A stretch of DNA of 64,000 bases from NCBI GenBank assembly GCA_017407995.1, contig JAFQVM010000016.1, positions 62,001 to 126,000 on the forward strand, written 5' to 3'. The notes under the pieces were generated by a model. It searched no databases and had not been told where the DNA came from. It was given only the letters and a program-made list of their open reading frames with translations. The stretch comes from Clostridia bacterium (lineage in GTDB: Bacteria; Bacillota; Clostridia; Oscillospirales; Acutalibacteraceae). The position numbers were made by a program, and so were the translations under genes. Shown here piece by piece: positions 46,344-55,041 of the stretch (the first letter of the stretch is position 1; each line of letters opens with the position of its first letter).

Positions 46344-47842
46344 TGATTTTATATACTCAAGGGCATGATTTTCACTATGAGATGGAAAATCTATGCAGAG
46401 TGTTTTTTCCTAATGAAAAGATAACGGTTACTTCCGAATCCTCAATTTTTGAGGGAGATGTTGTAACAACCGAGCTTATAAAAGAATATGATAGCTACCG
46501 TGTGGATGTAAAAGCGTTAGTTGCGGGAGCGGAAAAGAGCGCTTCTTCGCTTGTTGAAAAGACAGATGAATCTGTGCGTGACGAGTGTGAACGCACGATG
46601 GCGAGAGAACTTTTAAAGGTGCTTTCTCAAGTTACGGGATACACGCCTCCTTGGGGCATACTGACGGGCGTTAGACCGTCAAAGCTTATGATGCGCCTTG
46701 TTGAGAAATGCGGCGAAGAGGGAGCATATAACTATTTTATTAATGACTTACTTGTTACTGATAAAAAGGCAAAACTCGCTTTGAATGTAGCGAAAACGGA
46801 GCGCAGAATAATAGATTTAGGTGATGAAAAGTCATTTAGCTTATATATATCCATTCCGTTTTGCCCTTCGAGATGCAGCTATTGCTCTTTTGTGTCTCAT
46901 TCCATAACCAATTCAAATGCCAAGAAGCTTTTGCCTGTGTATGTTGATAAGCTTTGCGAAGAACTTGCAGTTACGGGCGAAATCGTTTCAGATATAGGTC
47001 TGCGGTTGGAGAGTATATATATGGGCGGAGGTACTCCTGGAATATTGAGCGCAGAACAGATGAGTTCAGTGTGTTCTGCCGTGATGGGCAATTTTGATTT
47101 GTCGAGTTTGAGAGAGTACACAGTTGAAGTCGGCAGACCAGAAACCGTATCGGAGGATAAGCTTTCTGTACTTCGTGATTTCGGTGTTGACAGAGTAAGC
47201 ATAAACCCCCAGACGTTAAGCGATAGCGTTCTTGAGGCTATAGGCAGAAAACATACGGTAGAGGACTTTTTTAAAGCATATGAGCTTGCCAGAAGAGCGG
47301 GCTTTGAGGCTATAAATGTTGACCTTATAGCGGGGTTGCCGTCTGATACGATAGAAGGTTTTACCAACTCTGTTGACGGTGTTGCCAAACTTAATCCTGC
47401 CAATGTAACAGTTCATACTCTTGCGCTCAAGTCTGCATCTACTCTCAAAGAGCACGGTCATATTATTAAAGAGGGCGAGACGGCAGGTAAGATGACGGAC
47501 TATTCACAGCGGGCGCTTACTGCGTTAGGCTATATTCCGTACTATATGTACAGACAAAGTCGCTGCGTAGGCAATCTTGAGAATGTAGGTTGGTGTTTGT
47601 CGGGTAAAGAGTGTCTTTACAATGTTTTTATGATGGAGGAGAGTCATACCGTACTTGCAACCGGAGCGGGAGCAGTTACCAAGCTTAAAAGCCCTCAAGA
47701 TGAGTATATTGAACGTATTTTTAACTATAAATATCCATATGAATATAATACCGGATTTGACGAACTTATGAAGCGTAAGGGTCGTATTACGGAATTTTAC
47801 AGGGAAAAGGCGGATTTTTTTGGAATACGCAGAGAAGATTAA
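46343..47842 (+). CDS. hemZ: HemZ, coproporphyrinogen III oxidase-like radical SAM enzyme
   Basis: 499 residues. An N-terminal extension of about 160 residues precedes the radical SAM motif CPSRCSYC (CxxxCxxC) in YISIPFCPSRCSYCSF. YMGGGTPGIL and INVDLIAGLPSDT follow as in HemN/HemW proteins. The long N-terminus is what marks HemZ. The classical role is anaerobic coproporphyrinogen dehydrogenation; some HemZ/HemW proteins instead carry heme or have no heme role, and no other heme genes are in the window. Confidence 0.88.
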   Translation: MILYTQGHDFHYEMENLCRVFFPNEKITVTSESSIFEGDVVTTELIKEYDSYRVDVKALVAGAEKSASSLVEKTDESVRDECERTMARELLKVLSQVTGYTPPWGILTGVRPSKLMMRLVEKCGEEGAYNYFINDLLVTDKKAKLALNVAKTERRIIDLGDEKSFSLYISIPFCPSRCSYCSFVSHSITNSNAKKLLPVYVDKLCEELAVTGEIVSDIGLRLESIYMGGGTPGILSAEQMSSVCSAVMGNFDLSSLREYTVEVGRPETVSEDKLSVLRDFGVDRVSINPQTLSDSVLEAIGRKHTVEDFFKAYELARRAGFEAINVDLIAGLPSDTIEGFTNSVDGVAKLNPANVTVHTLALKSASTLKEHGHIIKEGETAGKMTDYSQRALTALGYIPYYMYRQSRCVGNLENVGWCLSGKECLYNVFMMEESHTVLATGAGAVTKLKSPQDEYIERIFNYKYPYEYNTGFDELMKRKGRITEFYREKADFFGIRRED

Positions 47843-48731
47843 TGAAATGGCACGTGTTGCGCCTGAAGCAATGGTGAGAGAGGCTGAAAACCGATATCAT
47901 GAAAGACTTGACGCAATAGCGGAAAAGATTTTTCGTAATGAGCAAAAGCGGATTGTAATGCTTGCAGGTCCGAGTGCTTCAGGCAAAACAACAAGTGCTA
48001 AACTGATTTCGGATAAGCTGAATTCTATGGGCGCTCAAGCGTTTATAGTATCACTTGATAATTTTTACAAGGACCAGTCTCAGGCGGTTATGGACGAGGA
48101 AGGAAATCCTGATTTTGAAACTGTCCATGCACTTGATATATTTTTGATTGATAAATGTTTTGAAGAGATTATCACAAGGGGAGAAACAAATCTTCCGATT
48201 TTTGATTTTACAAAGGGTGCTCGCAGCGAAGAACAGCAACACATAAAGCTTGAGAAAGATGATGTTATTATTGTTGAGGGTATACATGCGCTCAATCCGA
48301 TAATAACGCAGAGCTTGCCTGCTGAAAATCTCATGAAGCTGTATGTGAGTGTTTCATCAAGAATAGTTGATGAAGATAATGAGGTTATAATGTCTAAACG
48401 CAATTTGCGTTTTGTGCGCAGATTGGTTCGGGATTATTACCATCGTGCAAGTTCTGTTGAGCGGACTTATGAACTGTGGCGCAGTGTTTTGAAGGGCGAG
48501 GATAAGTATATTTTCCCATTTAGTCACTTGGCAGATGAGAGGATAGATTCGATTCATGCCTATGAGCCGTGTGTGTTTCGGAATATAGCGATTCCCATGC
48601 TTGGTGAGGTTGATGCAGACAGTGAGTTTTACGACGATGCGAGACGTATGATTTCGAGTTTGGAATGCTTTGAATCTTTAGATAAATCGGTTATTCCGAC
48701 GGACTCGCTTCTCAACGAGTTTTTGGAGTAA
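47820..48731 (+). CDS. Uridine-kinase-like nucleoside kinase
   Basis: 303 residues, starting at a TTG (47820) that overlaps the end of hemZ by 23 bases, with GGAAAAGGCGG before it. Walker A is MLAGPSASGKTTSAK near residue 46. SLDNFYKDQSQ and VEGIHALNP match the uridine kinase/phosphoribulokinase family. It is longer than Udk and resembles the kinase part of the TGS-kinase proteins of Clostridia. It likely phosphorylates a nucleoside; the substrate is unproven. Last gene of the recJ operon. Confidence 0.85.
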   Translation: MEYAEKINEMARVAPEAMVREAENRYHERLDAIAEKIFRNEQKRIVMLAGPSASGKTTSAKLISDKLNSMGAQAFIVSLDNFYKDQSQAVMDEEGNPDFETVHALDIFLIDKCFEEIITRGETNLPIFDFTKGARSEEQQHIKLEKDDVIIVEGIHALNPIITQSLPAENLMKLYVSVSSRIVDEDNEVIMSKRNLRFVRRLVRDYYHRASSVERTYELWRSVLKGEDKYIFPFSHLADERIDSIHAYEPCVFRNIAIPMLGEVDADSEFYDDARRMISSLECFESLDKSVIPTDSLLNEFLE

Positions 48732-48754
48732 ATGTTAATTTTTTTGGTATTTTG

Positions 48755-48783
48755 TTGATAAATATCTTTGTTAGAGATATAAT
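48755..48783 (+). promoter_or_regulatory. Sigma-A-type promoter for the flippase cluster
   Basis: TTGATA (48755-48760), 17 bases, TATAAT (48778-48783), about 65 bases upstream of the flippase start. Confidence 0.75.
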
Positions 48784-48848
48784 TAAATCTAATGTCGTTG
48801 TTTTACAAATAAAGTGCGATGTTCAGAATAAATAAAGGAGGCTTTTCA

Positions 48849-50672
48849 TTGTCGGAACGAAAAAAACAGTCTCTGCTTAACGGTGCAATAATTCTTGTTA
48901 TATCAACGCTTGTGGTAAAGGTTATAGGTGTATGCTTTAAGATGCCTCTGGGCAATATGCTCGGAATGGTAGGCGTCGGATATTTCAACTCTGTTTATCA
49001 GATATATACACCCATATATGCAATTTCTATGGCCGGATTGCCGATTGCGGTTTCCAGAATGGTGGCTGAGAGTGTTGCTCTTAACCGTTACCGAGAGGCA
49101 AGAATGACACTTGTTACTGCGAGAAAGATATTCTTGCTTGTAGGCGGCGGAGGAATGCTTTTAATGTTGCTAATATCTGTTCCTTATGCCTATTTTATAT
49201 CCGGAATAAAAACGCTTCCTGCTCTTGTAGCGGTTTCGCCGTCTATTCTGTTCTGTTGTTATCTCTCGTCTTACAGAGGGTATTATGAGGGCTTACGCAA
49301 CATGATTCCCACTGCAATATCGCAGATAATTGAAGCGTTTGGAAAGCTTGTTATCGGTTTAATTTTAGCCAAGATAATAATGCAGTATGGAGAATCTACT
49401 TACATGAATGCCGTTGCTAACGGCACAAGCACGGTAACAATTTTTGGGACAGAGGTTTCGAGTCTGAGTGAGGCATACAGTGCGACATATCCATGGGCTG
49501 CTGCTGGAGCTATAATGGGCGTAACGCTCGGTGCATTTATAAGTCTTATATATCTGTTTTTGCGTCACAAGGCTAAGGGCGACCAGTTTACAAGACTTGA
49601 GCTTGTGAATTCTCCGAAACCTCCGCAGAATTCAGCTATTGCAAAGCATATGATTACAATAGCTATTCCGATTTTGATGAGTTCTCTTGTCTTAAATGCA
49701 ACCAACCTTATTGATGTTGTTACAATTCAGGGAAGACTTATTCATGCTATTGAGACCGATTCGGATGTCATATATAATATGTATAAGGCATCTATTGATG
49801 CGGACGTTGCAAACAATCTGCTTGATATGAGTAATTTGGTGGATTTCAAAACCTATCTTTATAGTGCTTATAATACTGCTTTGGACTTTAAAAATCTTGT
49901 TCCGATGATAACGGTTTCGCTTGGTGTAAGCGCACTTCCTGCATTGTCAGAGGCATGGGCTGTAAAAGATAATGCAGCAATAAAGAGTGCTGTGAATACC
50001 GTTGTAAGAATATCAATGCTTATAGCACTTCCGGCGGGAATAGGCATCGGCGTACTTTCAGAGCCGATTCTTGAGCTTATTTACGGCAGAGGCCGTATTG
50101 CAGCAGATATCCCGATGATAGCACCTGTTGTTGCGGTGTTCGGATTTACAACGGCGATTATGTCGATTTCAACTCCGCTTACGAATTTGCTTCAGGCGGT
50201 CGGAAGAACGGATATACCTGTTAAAACGATGCTTATAGCTGCTGTTGCTAAAATAATATGCAATTTTGCGCTTGTAGGAAATCCAAAGTTTAATTTCTAC
50301 GGTGCGGTGATAGGAACAGTTCTTTTCTACGTTATAAACGTTGTGCTTAATCTTATAGCTATAGTAAAGGAAACACATGTGCGAATAGAAGTGGTTTCTG
50401 GATTTTTAAAACCGCTCTTTGCGGCGGCTCTTTGCGGTGCAGGTGCTTGGGCTGCACACGGCCTGCTCAGTGAAAAGGTTTTGTCGGCAGGAGACAGTAC
50501 ATCTATTATAAATGGCTCAAATATAGCACTTGTTATCGCCATAGTTGTTGCTGTTGTGATATACGCTCTTGCGCTGTTACTGATAAAGGGTATAGCACGT
50601 GAAGACCTGGAATCTTTGCCTCAGGGCGGAAAAATTGCGAAAATACTTGAAAAATATAAACTTTTAGGATAG
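48849..50672 (+). CDS. MurJ/SpoVB-like MATE-superfamily lipid flippase (YabM type)
   Basis: 607 residues from the TTG at 48849, chosen because AAAGGAGG ends eight bases before it. About 14 hydrophobic helices are visible, beginning LLNGAIILVISTLVVKVIGVCFKMPLG, a pattern typical of the polysaccharide transporter (PST)/SpoVB branch. Its position before mazG-rqcP-yabP-yabQ-divIC matches B. subtilis yabM. It probably flips undecaprenyl-linked sugars for spore cortex or vegetative wall. Several loops are long (for example around residues 290-345). Confidence 0.88.
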   Translation: MSERKKQSLLNGAIILVISTLVVKVIGVCFKMPLGNMLGMVGVGYFNSVYQIYTPIYAISMAGLPIAVSRMVAESVALNRYREARMTLVTARKIFLLVGGGGMLLMLLISVPYAYFISGIKTLPALVAVSPSILFCCYLSSYRGYYEGLRNMIPTAISQIIEAFGKLVIGLILAKIIMQYGESTYMNAVANGTSTVTIFGTEVSSLSEAYSATYPWAAAGAIMGVTLGAFISLIYLFLRHKAKGDQFTRLELVNSPKPPQNSAIAKHMITIAIPILMSSLVLNATNLIDVVTIQGRLIHAIETDSDVIYNMYKASIDADVANNLLDMSNLVDFKTYLYSAYNTALDFKNLVPMITVSLGVSALPALSEAWAVKDNAAIKSAVNTVVRISMLIALPAGIGIGVLSEPILELIYGRGRIAADIPMIAPVVAVFGFTTAIMSISTPLTNLLQAVGRTDIPVKTMLIAAVAKIICNFALVGNPKFNFYGAVIGTVLFYVINVVLNLIAIVKETHVRIEVVSGFLKPLFAAALCGAGAWAAHGLLSEKVLSAGDSTSIINGSNIALVIAIVVAVVIYALALLLIKGIAREDLESLPQGGKIAKILEKYKLLG

Positions 50673-50705
50673 AATAGTCTTATAGGGTAAAAGTGGTAGT
50701 TAAAA

Positions 50706-51503
50706 ATGGTTGATTTTAGTCGCAAAGAAAACTATAATATTAATGATTTACTCGATATTATGCGTTGCTTGCGCTCTCCGGGGGGATGTCCTTGGGATGC
50801 CGAGCAGACGCATGAGAGTATTCGTAAAAACCTCATAGAGGAAACGTATGAGGTTATTGAAGCGATAGACAAGAATGATAAAGAGCTTTTGGTTGAAGAG
50901 CTTGGCGATTTGCTCATGCAGATAGTTTTTCATGCTCAAATGGAAGAAGATGAAAATGTTTTCACGTTTGATGACGTTGCAGACGGTATCTGCAAAAAGC
51001 TGATTGAACGCCACCCTCATGTTTTTGGAGAGGTTAAAGTTTCAAGCTCTGATGAGGTGCTTGATAACTGGGATGCCATAAAACGTAAAACCAAGGGTCA
51101 CAAAAAAGGCAGCGAGCCGATGTTAAGCGTTCCACGTCAGCTGCCTGCTCTTATGCGTGCGACTAAGATTCAACAAAAAGCGGCAGTAGCTGGTTTTGAT
51201 TGGCCTGATGTTTCCGGTGCATATGATAAAATTCTTGAAGAAGCAACGGAGCTTAAAACAGCTATTGACGCTGGTGATAAAGATAACATTTGCGAAGAAC
51301 TTGGAGATTTGTTGTTTTCTGTGGTGAATGTGTCACGTTTTGTCAAATGTGATGCTGAAGAGTCGCTTACTGCAGCATCAGACAAGTTTGTTGACCGTTT
51401 TGTGAGAGTTGAACAGCTTGCAAAAGAGAAGGGTATCGATATGGATAGTGCTTCTCTTGAAGAGCTGGACAAGCTTTGGAATATCGCCAAAGAGGATAAA
51501 TAG
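50706..51503 (+). CDS. mazG: MazG nucleoside triphosphate pyrophosphohydrolase
   Basis: 265 residues with two MazG repeats. The first shows LRSPGGCPWDAEQTHESI and EETYEVIEAI with EELGDLLMQIVFHAQ; the second shows EEATELKTAI and EELGDLLFSVVNVSRF. The ExxE-x12-ExxD metal motifs are intact in both. It hydrolyses noncanonical NTPs. It corresponds to the C-terminal part of B. subtilis YabN; the methylase part of YabN is absent, as in many Clostridia. Confidence 0.93.
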   Translation: MVDFSRKENYNINDLLDIMRCLRSPGGCPWDAEQTHESIRKNLIEETYEVIEAIDKNDKELLVEELGDLLMQIVFHAQMEEDENVFTFDDVADGICKKLIERHPHVFGEVKVSSSDEVLDNWDAIKRKTKGHKKGSEPMLSVPRQLPALMRATKIQQKAAVAGFDWPDVSGAYDKILEEATELKTAIDAGDKDNICEELGDLLFSVVNVSRFVKCDAEESLTAASDKFVDRFVRVEQLAKEKGIDMDSASLEELDKLWNIAKEDK

Positions 51504-51566
51504 TGTGAGTTTGCCTGGAGGCATTTTCATAAATAAAGAAAAAGAAAGACAAAGGAGAAACACGTA

Positions 51567-51842
51567 ATGAATAAGACTGAGTTTATCGCTGCTGTTGCAG
51601 CAAAAGAAGGACTTGAGAAGAAGACTGCTGAGAAGGCTGTTAATGCTGTTATCGCTTGCATCGGAGATGCTCTTGCAGCTGGTGACAAGATTCAGATTGC
51701 CGGTTTCGGTACATTTGAAGTAAGAGCTCGTGCTGAGAAGACAGCTCGTAACCCCAGAACAGGCGAAGCAATCACAGTTCCCGCATGTAAGGTTCCTGCT
51801 TTCAAGGCAGGTAAAGGCCTTAAGGATAAGGTTGCTAAATAA
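51567..51842 (+). CDS. hup: HU-family DNA-binding protein
   Basis: 91 residues with the HU core: MNKTEFIAAVAAKEGL, then GFGTFEVRARAEKTARNPRTGEAI, where the beta-arm proline RNPRTGE intercalates DNA. It compacts the nucleoid. The ATG follows AAAGGAG. Its insertion between mazG and rqcP recurs in Clostridia. A terminator follows. Confidence 0.96.
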   Translation: MNKTEFIAAVAAKEGLEKKTAEKAVNAVIACIGDALAAGDKIQIAGFGTFEVRARAEKTARNPRTGEAITVPACKVPAFKAGKGLKDKVAK

Positions 51843-51861
51843 GCATATAAAAATATTTAAT

Positions 51862-51891
51862 CAGGGACAGCAATGTCCCTGAATTTTTTTA
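51862..51891 (+). terminator. Intrinsic terminator after hup
   Basis: TCAGGGACA-GCAA-TGTCCCTGA (9-bp stem, GNRA-type loop) followed by seven T. It lies just before the rqcP ribosome site, so rqcP relies on read-through. Confidence 0.88.
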
Positions 51892-51903
51892 AGGAGCAAA
51901 AAC

Positions 51904-52143
51904 GTGAGACTTGATAAGTATTTAAAGGTTTCCAGAATAATAAAGCGTCGCACGGTTGCGAATGAAGTGTGTGACGCAAAGCATGTTACTGTTAACGGTA
52001 AGCCTGCACGGGCCTCATATGATGTTAAAGTTGGGGATGTAATAGAGATTTCTATGGGACAGAATGTTACAAAGGTGCAGGTTCTTAATGTAGCTGAAAC
52101 CGTACGAAAAGAAGAAGCTGCATCGATGTATAAAATTTTATAA
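51904..52143 (+). CDS. rqcP: RqcP, S4-domain ribosome-quality-control factor
   Basis: 79 residues, starting at GTG behind AAGGAG. The whole chain is one S4 RNA-binding domain (MRLDKYLKVSRIIKRRTVANEVCDA region, VTVNGKPARASYDVKVGDVIEI). The B. subtilis counterpart (YabO) binds stalled 50S subunits and supports RqcH in C-terminal alanine tailing. It lies before yabP and yabQ as in Bacillus. Confidence 0.92.
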   Translation: MRLDKYLKVSRIIKRRTVANEVCDAKHVTVNGKPARASYDVKVGDVIEISMGQNVTKVQVLNVAETVRKEEAASMYKIL

Positions 52144-52160
52144 AGCGAGTCATAAAACAA

Positions 52161-52207
52161 AACCTTCTGTAGTATCTTTAGTAGTAGATTGGACAGGAGG
52201 TTTTTTT
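52161..52207 (+). promoter_or_regulatory. Hairpin sequestering the yabP ribosome site, also terminator-like
   Basis: AACCTTCTGT (52161-52170) pairs with ACAGGAGGTT (52193-52202; one G-U), with a 22-base loop. The right arm contains the yabP Shine-Dalgarno AGGAGG (52195-52200) and runs into TTTTTTT just before the ATG at 52208. It could end the rqcP transcript and hide the yabP ribosome site on read-through messages. Confidence 0.5.
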
Positions 52208-52489
52208 ATGAACGAGGAAAAGAAAATACAGGCAACACAGCACAATTTAATAATGGAGAACAGGAAGAACCTTACAGTATCCGGAGTTTCAGATGTTGAT
52301 AGTTTTGATGAACAGGCGGTAGTTATTTTTACTGATATGGGTGAGCTGACGGTTCGAGGAAGTGATTTGCATATTATAAAGCTTAGCGTTGATATAGGAG
52401 AACTGACTATGGAAGGTAATATATCTTCACTGAGTTATTCTGACGAACAACCTCGTTCCGGAGGATTCTTTAGTAAGGTGTTTAGATAA
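52208..52489 (+). CDS. yabP: YabP, sporulation protein
   Basis: 93 residues. HNLIMENRKNLTVSGVSDVDSFDEQAVVIFTDMGEL matches the YabP/YqfC family of small beta-rich spore proteins. In Bacillus it is made in the mother cell under sigma-E and is needed for spore envelope steps. Its ribosome site lies in the stem described at 52161-52202. The stop is directly followed by the yabQ ATG. Confidence 0.93.
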   Translation: MNEEKKIQATQHNLIMENRKNLTVSGVSDVDSFDEQAVVIFTDMGELTVRGSDLHIIKLSVDIGELTMEGNISSLSYSDEQPRSGGFFSKVFR

Positions 52490-53077
52490 ATGGGCTATAT
52501 GCAGGGCGTGAGCGAGCAGCTAAAGGTCTTTTTATATTCTTTTGGACTGGGTTTTCTGCTTGGAATACTTTATGATGTTTTTCGTACCTTAAGAATGATT
52601 TTTTCGTTTGGTAAGGTAATGACTTTTATACAGGATTTTCTTTATGTCATAATGTGTGCTTTTTTAACTTTCGGGTTTGCCTTGGTTTTAAACGACGGAA
52701 AAATTATGTTTTATATTTTCTTTGGCGAGGGTATCGGATGGCTTATATACTATTTTACCTTTGGTACACTTGCATTGAGAGTGAGTTCGGCGGTTATTAA
52801 AGGTGTACGTTCGGTGTTTGCGGCAATTATAAGACTGATAAAAAAGCCTATAATTTTCTTTGTGAGAAAAATAAAGAGAATAGCAAACAAGATAGACACA
52901 AAAACTAAAATTAACTCGAAAAAAGTTGTAAAAAATACAAAATTCCTCTTGAAAAAGAGGGATGGTATGTTGTATACTCTTAATAGAATAGTATACTTAG
53001 GTGGGAAGCGTCCTAAAAACTCAAAAAGGAAACATAAGAATGTCGGCAGCGCAGAAGAAAAAGAAAAAGACATATAG
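52490..53077 (+). CDS. yabQ: YabQ, spore cortex biosynthesis membrane protein
   Basis: 195 residues. Three to four N-terminal hydrophobic helices (VFLYSFGLGFLLGILYDVF, LYVIMCAFLTFGFALVL, MFYIFFGEGIGWLIYYF) are followed by a very basic tail. YabQ is a forespore-surrounding membrane protein required for cortex formation. It overlaps divIC by 38 bases, and no intergenic space separates it from yabP. Confidence 0.92.
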   Translation: MGYMQGVSEQLKVFLYSFGLGFLLGILYDVFRTLRMIFSFGKVMTFIQDFLYVIMCAFLTFGFALVLNDGKIMFYIFFGEGIGWLIYYFTFGTLALRVSSAVIKGVRSVFAAIIRLIKKPIIFFVRKIKRIANKIDTKTKINSKKVVKNTKFLLKKRDGMLYTLNRIVYLGGKRPKNSKRKHKNVGSAEEKEKDI

Positions 53078-53345
53078 CACCATACTGACGGTTGTATTTA
53101 TAGCGTTAGTGTGTTATTTTGTCATTTCTTTTATAGGGCTGCAGACCGATGTCAAAGCTCAAAAAGAGGAGATAGCACAAATTAATGCACAGGTTAACAC
53201 ACAGATTGCGGATAACCGTGAGCTTAACAAGCTCCTCAATGATTCTGAACTTGACGACTATGTTGAGCGTATAGCACGTGAAGAGTTAGGATATGTATTT
53301 CCTGATGAGAGAGTATATTATGATGAACAGGTAGTGGACAACTGA
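53040..53345 (+). CDS. divIC: DivIC/FtsB-family septum formation protein
   Basis: 101 residues from the ATG at 53040, after AAAAGGAAA, inside the yabQ end. A basic cytoplasmic tail (SAAQKKKKKTY) precedes one transmembrane helix (ILTVVFIALVCYFVISFIGL) and a coiled coil (about 38-75), ending ERIAREELGYVFPDERVYY, the conserved DivIC terminus. It joins FtsL and DivIB in the divisome. Confidence 0.92.
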   Translation: MSAAQKKKKKTYSTILTVVFIALVCYFVISFIGLQTDVKAQKEEIAQINAQVNTQIADNRELNKLLNDSELDDYVERIAREELGYVFPDERVYYDEQVVDN

Positions 53346-53364
53346 GAAGGGGAGCAACTTTTTT

Positions 53365-53853
53365 ATGCAGATTGAGCAGGGCAGTGTTGTTAAAGGTAAG
53401 GTGACCGGTCTTACTGATTTCGGCGCTTTTGTTGAGCTTGAAGGCGGCAAAACGGGAATGGTTCATATTTCCGAAGTCTCAACATCGTATGTAAAGGATA
53501 TAAAGGAGCATTTGCAAGTTAATCAAGAGATTAGTGCAATGGTTATATCTGTAAGTCCGGAAGGCAAGATTGCTTTGTCAATAAAAAAGCTTATAGCATC
53601 ACAGGAACAGCAACAGCGCCGTCCTCGTCAGAATAATGATAGGGCTGAACGCAAGCCGCAGTCTTCTGCGACAAGAAAGCCTCCTGTTAACAGAACCGAT
53701 AATGTTGTTGCTCAAGAGGCACCTGTGAATCAGTCTTTTGAGGATATGATGGCAAAGTTTAAACAGATAAGTGATGAGAAGATGACAGATTTGAAGAGGT
53801 CATCTGATTCAAAAAGAAGCGGCGGATATTCTCGCCGTGGCGGGAGACAGTAA
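53365..53853 (+). CDS. yabR: YabR-like S1-domain RNA-binding protein
   Basis: 162 residues. The S1 domain occupies the first 75 (GSVVKGKVTGLTDFGAFVELEGGKTGMVH), followed by a basic, Arg/Gln/Asn-rich disordered tail and a terminal RGGRQ-like end. General-stress/S1 proteins of this type bind ribosomes or mRNA. Last gene of the divIC cluster, matching B. subtilis yabR. Confidence 0.92.
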   Translation: MQIEQGSVVKGKVTGLTDFGAFVELEGGKTGMVHISEVSTSYVKDIKEHLQVNQEISAMVISVSPEGKIALSIKKLIASQEQQQRRPRQNNDRAERKPQSSATRKPPVNRTDNVVAQEAPVNQSFEDMMAKFKQISDEKMTDLKRSSDSKRSGGYSRRGGRQ

Positions 53854-53861
53854 TTTTATAT

Positions 53862-53886
53862 TACGGTGGGCTTCATGCCCACCGTA
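53862..53886 (+). terminator. Intrinsic terminator after yabR
   Basis: TACGGTGGGC/GCCCACCGTA 10-bp stem with a 5-base loop; the T-run is weak (TTTG). Confidence 0.7.
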
Positions 53887-53910
53887 TTTGTGTAAATAGG
53901 GGTGTATAAA

Positions 53911-55041
53911 GTGATAATAAAGAATGCTGTTATATACACTATGGCAGGCGAAGTAATAGAAAACGGATACATAGAGTTTGATAAAAAAATTCGTAGTTTG
54001 GGCGATATGAGCCAATGTCCCGATGGCGAGGCATATGATGCAAAGGGAAAAAGTCTTTATCCGGGATTTATTGATGCACATACCCATATTGGCATTATAG
54101 AGGACTCTCTTAATTTTGAGGGAGACGATTGTAATGAGATGACAGACCCGGTAACCCCTGAACTAAGGGCTGTAGATGCTGTTAATGCTCTTGACAAATG
54201 TTTTGAGGAAGCTTATAGGGCTGGTGTAACTTGTACGTTGACAGGGCCGGGAAGCGCAAATCCTATTGCAGGTCAGATAGCTGCTGTTAAAACTCACGGA
54301 GTTTGTATAGATGATATGATAGTGAAGGCTCCTGTTGCGATGAAGTTTGCACTTGGAGAAAATCCGAAGACTGTATATAATGAAAAAAAATCAACTCCGA
54401 GCACAAGAATGGCAACGGCTGCGATTATAAGAGAACAGCTTGAAAAGGCTCGTGAGTATGCAGAGAAAGAGTCTGAGAAAGAGTATAACGCAAAGCTCAA
54501 GGCTCTTTCAAAGGTGTTTACGGACAAATTACAGGTTCATATCCACTCTCATAGAGCGGACGATATTTTTACGGCAATAAGAATATCTGAGGAATTTAAC
54601 CTCGATTATTGCGTTATACACTGTACACAAGGCCATTTGATTGCGGACAAGCTTGCTCAAAAGGGGGTGAAGGCTTGTAGTGGACCGCTTATTAGCGACA
54701 GATGCAAGCCTGAACTTCGAGACTCAACGCCTGCAACACCGGGAATTCTCAGCAAAGCGGGAGTTAAAACAGCGATTATAACGGACCATCCTGTGATACC
54801 GATTCAGTATTTGCCGCTATGCGCAGGGCTTGCTGTGCGTGAAGGTATGGAATATATGGAAGCGCTTAAAGCTATCACAATAAATCCGGCTCGGATTTGC
54901 AAGATAGATGACCGTGTAGGTTCACTTGAAGTTGGTAAGGACGCTGATATGAGTTTGTTTGATTGCGACCCATTGACTGTTGCAGCAAAGCCTAATCTTG
55001 TTGTTATGGATGGCGAGGTTGTTTTCGGAGGGCTCGAATAA
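53911..55041 (+). CDS. Amidohydrolase-family metal-dependent hydrolase
   Basis: 376 residues from a GTG at 53911, eight bases after AGGGG; the GTG at 53902 leaves no room for that site. Metal ligands fit the amidohydrolase superfamily: PGFIDAHTHIG, HIHSHRAD, VIHCTQGH, and TDHP as the last Asp. The C-terminus IDDRVGSLEVGKDADMSLFD is the usual beta-sandwich return. Related to imidazolonepropionase/prolidase-type enzymes, but the substrate is unknown. A ribosome-binding overlap (TAATG) couples it to the fumarase gene. Confidence 0.88.
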   Translation: MIIKNAVIYTMAGEVIENGYIEFDKKIRSLGDMSQCPDGEAYDAKGKSLYPGFIDAHTHIGIIEDSLNFEGDDCNEMTDPVTPELRAVDAVNALDKCFEEAYRAGVTCTLTGPGSANPIAGQIAAVKTHGVCIDDMIVKAPVAMKFALGENPKTVYNEKKSTPSTRMATAAIIREQLEKAREYAEKESEKEYNAKLKALSKVFTDKLQVHIHSHRADDIFTAIRISEEFNLDYCVIHCTQGHLIADKLAQKGVKACSGPLISDRCKPELRDSTPATPGILSKAGVKTAIITDHPVIPIQYLPLCAGLAVREGMEYMEALKAITINPARICKIDDRVGSLEVGKDADMSLFDCDPLTVAAKPNLVVMDGEVVFGGLE

